Source: Panax quinquefolius (taxonomy: Eukaryota > Streptophyta > Magnoliopsida > Apiales > Araliaceae). Taken from it: a stretch of DNA of 64,000 nt. The position numbers and the translations under genes are program-made. Positions 61,949 through 64,000 of the stretch are shown piece after piece. Within the stretch, counting starts at the first letter, position 1. Each line of letters starts with the position of its first letter. The stretch covers positions 119,607,674-119,671,673 of the forward strand of contig CM035170.1 in assembly GCA_020205615.1 (NCBI GenBank), written 5' to 3'. Under the pieces are notes generated by a model. The model made no database searches and had not been told where the DNA came from. It was given only the letters and a program-made list of their open reading frames with translations.

Positions 61949-64000
61949 CGTAAGACCCCAACTTATTATTAATGAAATTTAATTTTCTCTATTTATTATT
62001 TTAAAATAGTAAGGGTTGATTTGATTAATTTGGATAGTTAGGGGTAAAATACGCAAATACTTGAAAATAAGCAAGTGGTTATAAAATATTCATTGTTGTT
62101 TGGGAATATTCGTTTGGTCGTGGAATATTAATCGCTTTGTCGGATTCGAATATTAAATGCAAATGGTATGACCATGTGGGCCCCATAACAGGAAGCGATT
62201 GGATGAAGAAAGCGACAAATATAAGTGGTTTAAAAATAACGTCGTAGTTATTCTGATTATCTTTAAAATAAAATCGTTGGTTAAAACACGATGTAGCACC
62301 GGTATTGCACCAATTATTGATTCTTACGTGAAGAAGCACTACTCAATAATGGTTACGATAATTCTTTATTCGATATTTTATTGAGTTAATAATTCTTGCG
62401 TTGATATTTTATATTCTTTGTTGTTTGAATAATTGTCATTATACAAGATTTTTCATTATCGAAGCAATAATTCATATTATCTGAATAATATTATTAGATA
62501 ACATTATTGGCAATGTCTAGAAAGTTACATACAGGAGAGGTTTGGTCACCTAATTGCTTGCGCCAAGAAGGGAGAAATTCTTATTGGAAAGCCCCTCTTT
62601 CACGAACCGCACGGTTGTCGATATTGTGATTACATAATATTATTTGTGAATAATTAATTATTGATTCATATGATGAGAAAAAATATTAATTTTATGTGGA
62701 TATAGATGGGAAAAATTTTTAATGTGACAATTGTTGAAAATTGAAATTTTATCTTTTACGATAAAATAATTCATTTAAATATATTATTATATTTTAATAA
62801 TATAATAATGGTGATATTTTTACAACGAATGTGGGATATATGAGTATACGAGGAGGAAGAGTATTTTGTTGCAATAAATGTTTAAAACATGTTAAACATG
62901 TCGGTGGACCCCATTTATTGATTTGAAATTTGATTATAAATTGTAAAATTTCTCCTGTTTGTGGATTTCGGTCAATTTCTGTTTGGAATTCGGAAAACTT
63001 TCTTCTGCAAAGTTGTAGAGAATTGAATTTCCTATAAAACTCATGAGATTTGAATTTTCTAATGAAAGGGCTATTTATTATGAATTATTGAAGTTCAAGC
63101 TCAAAATAATTGATTTTTGGAAGTTTTAAATATTTATATTCACAAAAACGTTTTTTGTGTTTGGTGGGCATCTTTAACACATGTCATGTTGCTGAATTCA
63201 GATGCTTGATGCGTGGGAGGATGTAGAAAAAATTATAATATTAATTTATTAAATTTTACTGCTTTGGTGTTACTAGCGATTTCTATAAATAGGGTCTTGG
63301 GTTAGAATTGAAAATCACACCGAAATTGAAGTTTTCTCTCTCTATATTATCGGCGTATTCTTGTGAGTATTTTGAGTATACTTTGAGTATTGTTAGGCGG
63401 TCTGAAGTTCCTTCAAAGACTATACAATCTTATTCCAAATTTGTAAGTCTTAATCTTTCGAGGTAAGGGATGTTATTTTCTTCTCAAATGATATTATTTC
63501 TTCAATATCATTATCTTTGAAATATTGGTTGAAACTTTTATCAAATTTTGAACTTTTTCATATCGGGGTTACTATTCATGAGTTCTTATTCACGAGTTAC
63601 TATTCATGAGTTACTTATTCACGAGTTCTTATTCACGAAGTACTATTAACGGAAGTCAGTGAAGATGTTTTTTGTGGAATTTCTATCTTTTGGTGTTGGA
63701 GTTACTATTCACGTGATACTACTTTATTCACGTATCTGTACTATTCATAGAAAAATAAAATTTCTTCTTTTTATCAAAATATATCTATTACGGATACTAG
63801 CTTTGATTGTATCCATGTTTTGATCATTCTTGAATTTTACACCACTATGATTATTTTTGAGGTATTATTTTTGAACATGGATAAAACAAAGTACTGAATC
63901 CTTAATCTTTAATCCTTGTCATTTTGTTTCAATCGGATTCGCTTTCTTTAAAATATTTTTCATCATCCTCGGTCTTAAATGATGATATTATTGAATATCT
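61949..64000 (+). mobile_element. LTR of element 4 (plus orientation), runs off the window
   Basis: Begins with a degraded terminus (CGTAAGACCCCAACTTATTA) inside the LTR at 60293. It follows element-family LTR order for 2.05 kb, with the TATA-like block CTATAAATAGGGTCTTGGG at about 63283. At the window edge it has reached the position equal to about 39470 in the 3' LTR of element 1. Whether a full element follows cannot be seen. Confidence 0.87.

Overview
This is AT-rich plant nuclear DNA from a eudicot-type genome. Four intron-containing protein genes with GT/AG splice sites lie among MITEs, a hAT-type element and long-LTR Ty3/gypsy retrotransposons. I see no bacterial, organellar or viral gene content. 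The species cannot be fixed from the window. The closest relatives I recognise for the four genes are Arabidopsis genes, quoted from memory.

Left block (1-13.3 kb): a truncated LTR (238-about 1917) and AT-rich repeats precede the 5' two fifths of an SHPRH-like SNF2/PHD gene on the minus strand (10045 down to 3813). Its remaining exons are not in the window and exon 1 carries a one-base frameshift. Divergent from it, about 1.2 kb away, is an intact EIF1AD-like OB-fold gene (11280-13280). The same two families are neighbours in Arabidopsis (At2g40770/At2g40780).

Middle block (13.3-34.7 kb): about 8 kb without a convincing gene holds a well-bounded 700-bp hAT-type element. It is followed by an intact 11-exon plastid ABC1-like kinase gene (21404-29613, +), whose ninth intron is swollen by nested insertions. 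Tail to tail with it is an EDR4-like zinc-ribbon gene (33165 down to 30140, -) with one apparent frameshift. Again the pair matches Arabidopsis neighbours (At5g05190/At5g05200), so two ancestral gene-pair blocks lie side by side here.

Right block (34.7-64 kb): this is repeat territory. It has two back-to-back Stowaway-like MITEs, then a complete but decayed Tekay/Del-like chromovirus (38783-48786, minus orientation) inserted inside another MITE with a TTTAA target duplication. Next comes a solo LTR (50354-52909), and 19 bp further on a second chromovirus (from 52929), both inside a fourth MITE. The upstream LTR of the second chromovirus is broken by a plus-oriented LTR (from 60293), itself broken by another (61949 to the window end).

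I found no clear new enzymatic system. The most unusual signals are: repeated hairpins with a conserved loop and changing stems inside the retrotransposon LTRs; repeated use of MITEs as landing sites; copy-to-copy differences concentrated at CG/CHG-like spots, which may be biological or a sequencing-consensus artefact; and two genes each broken by exactly one base.
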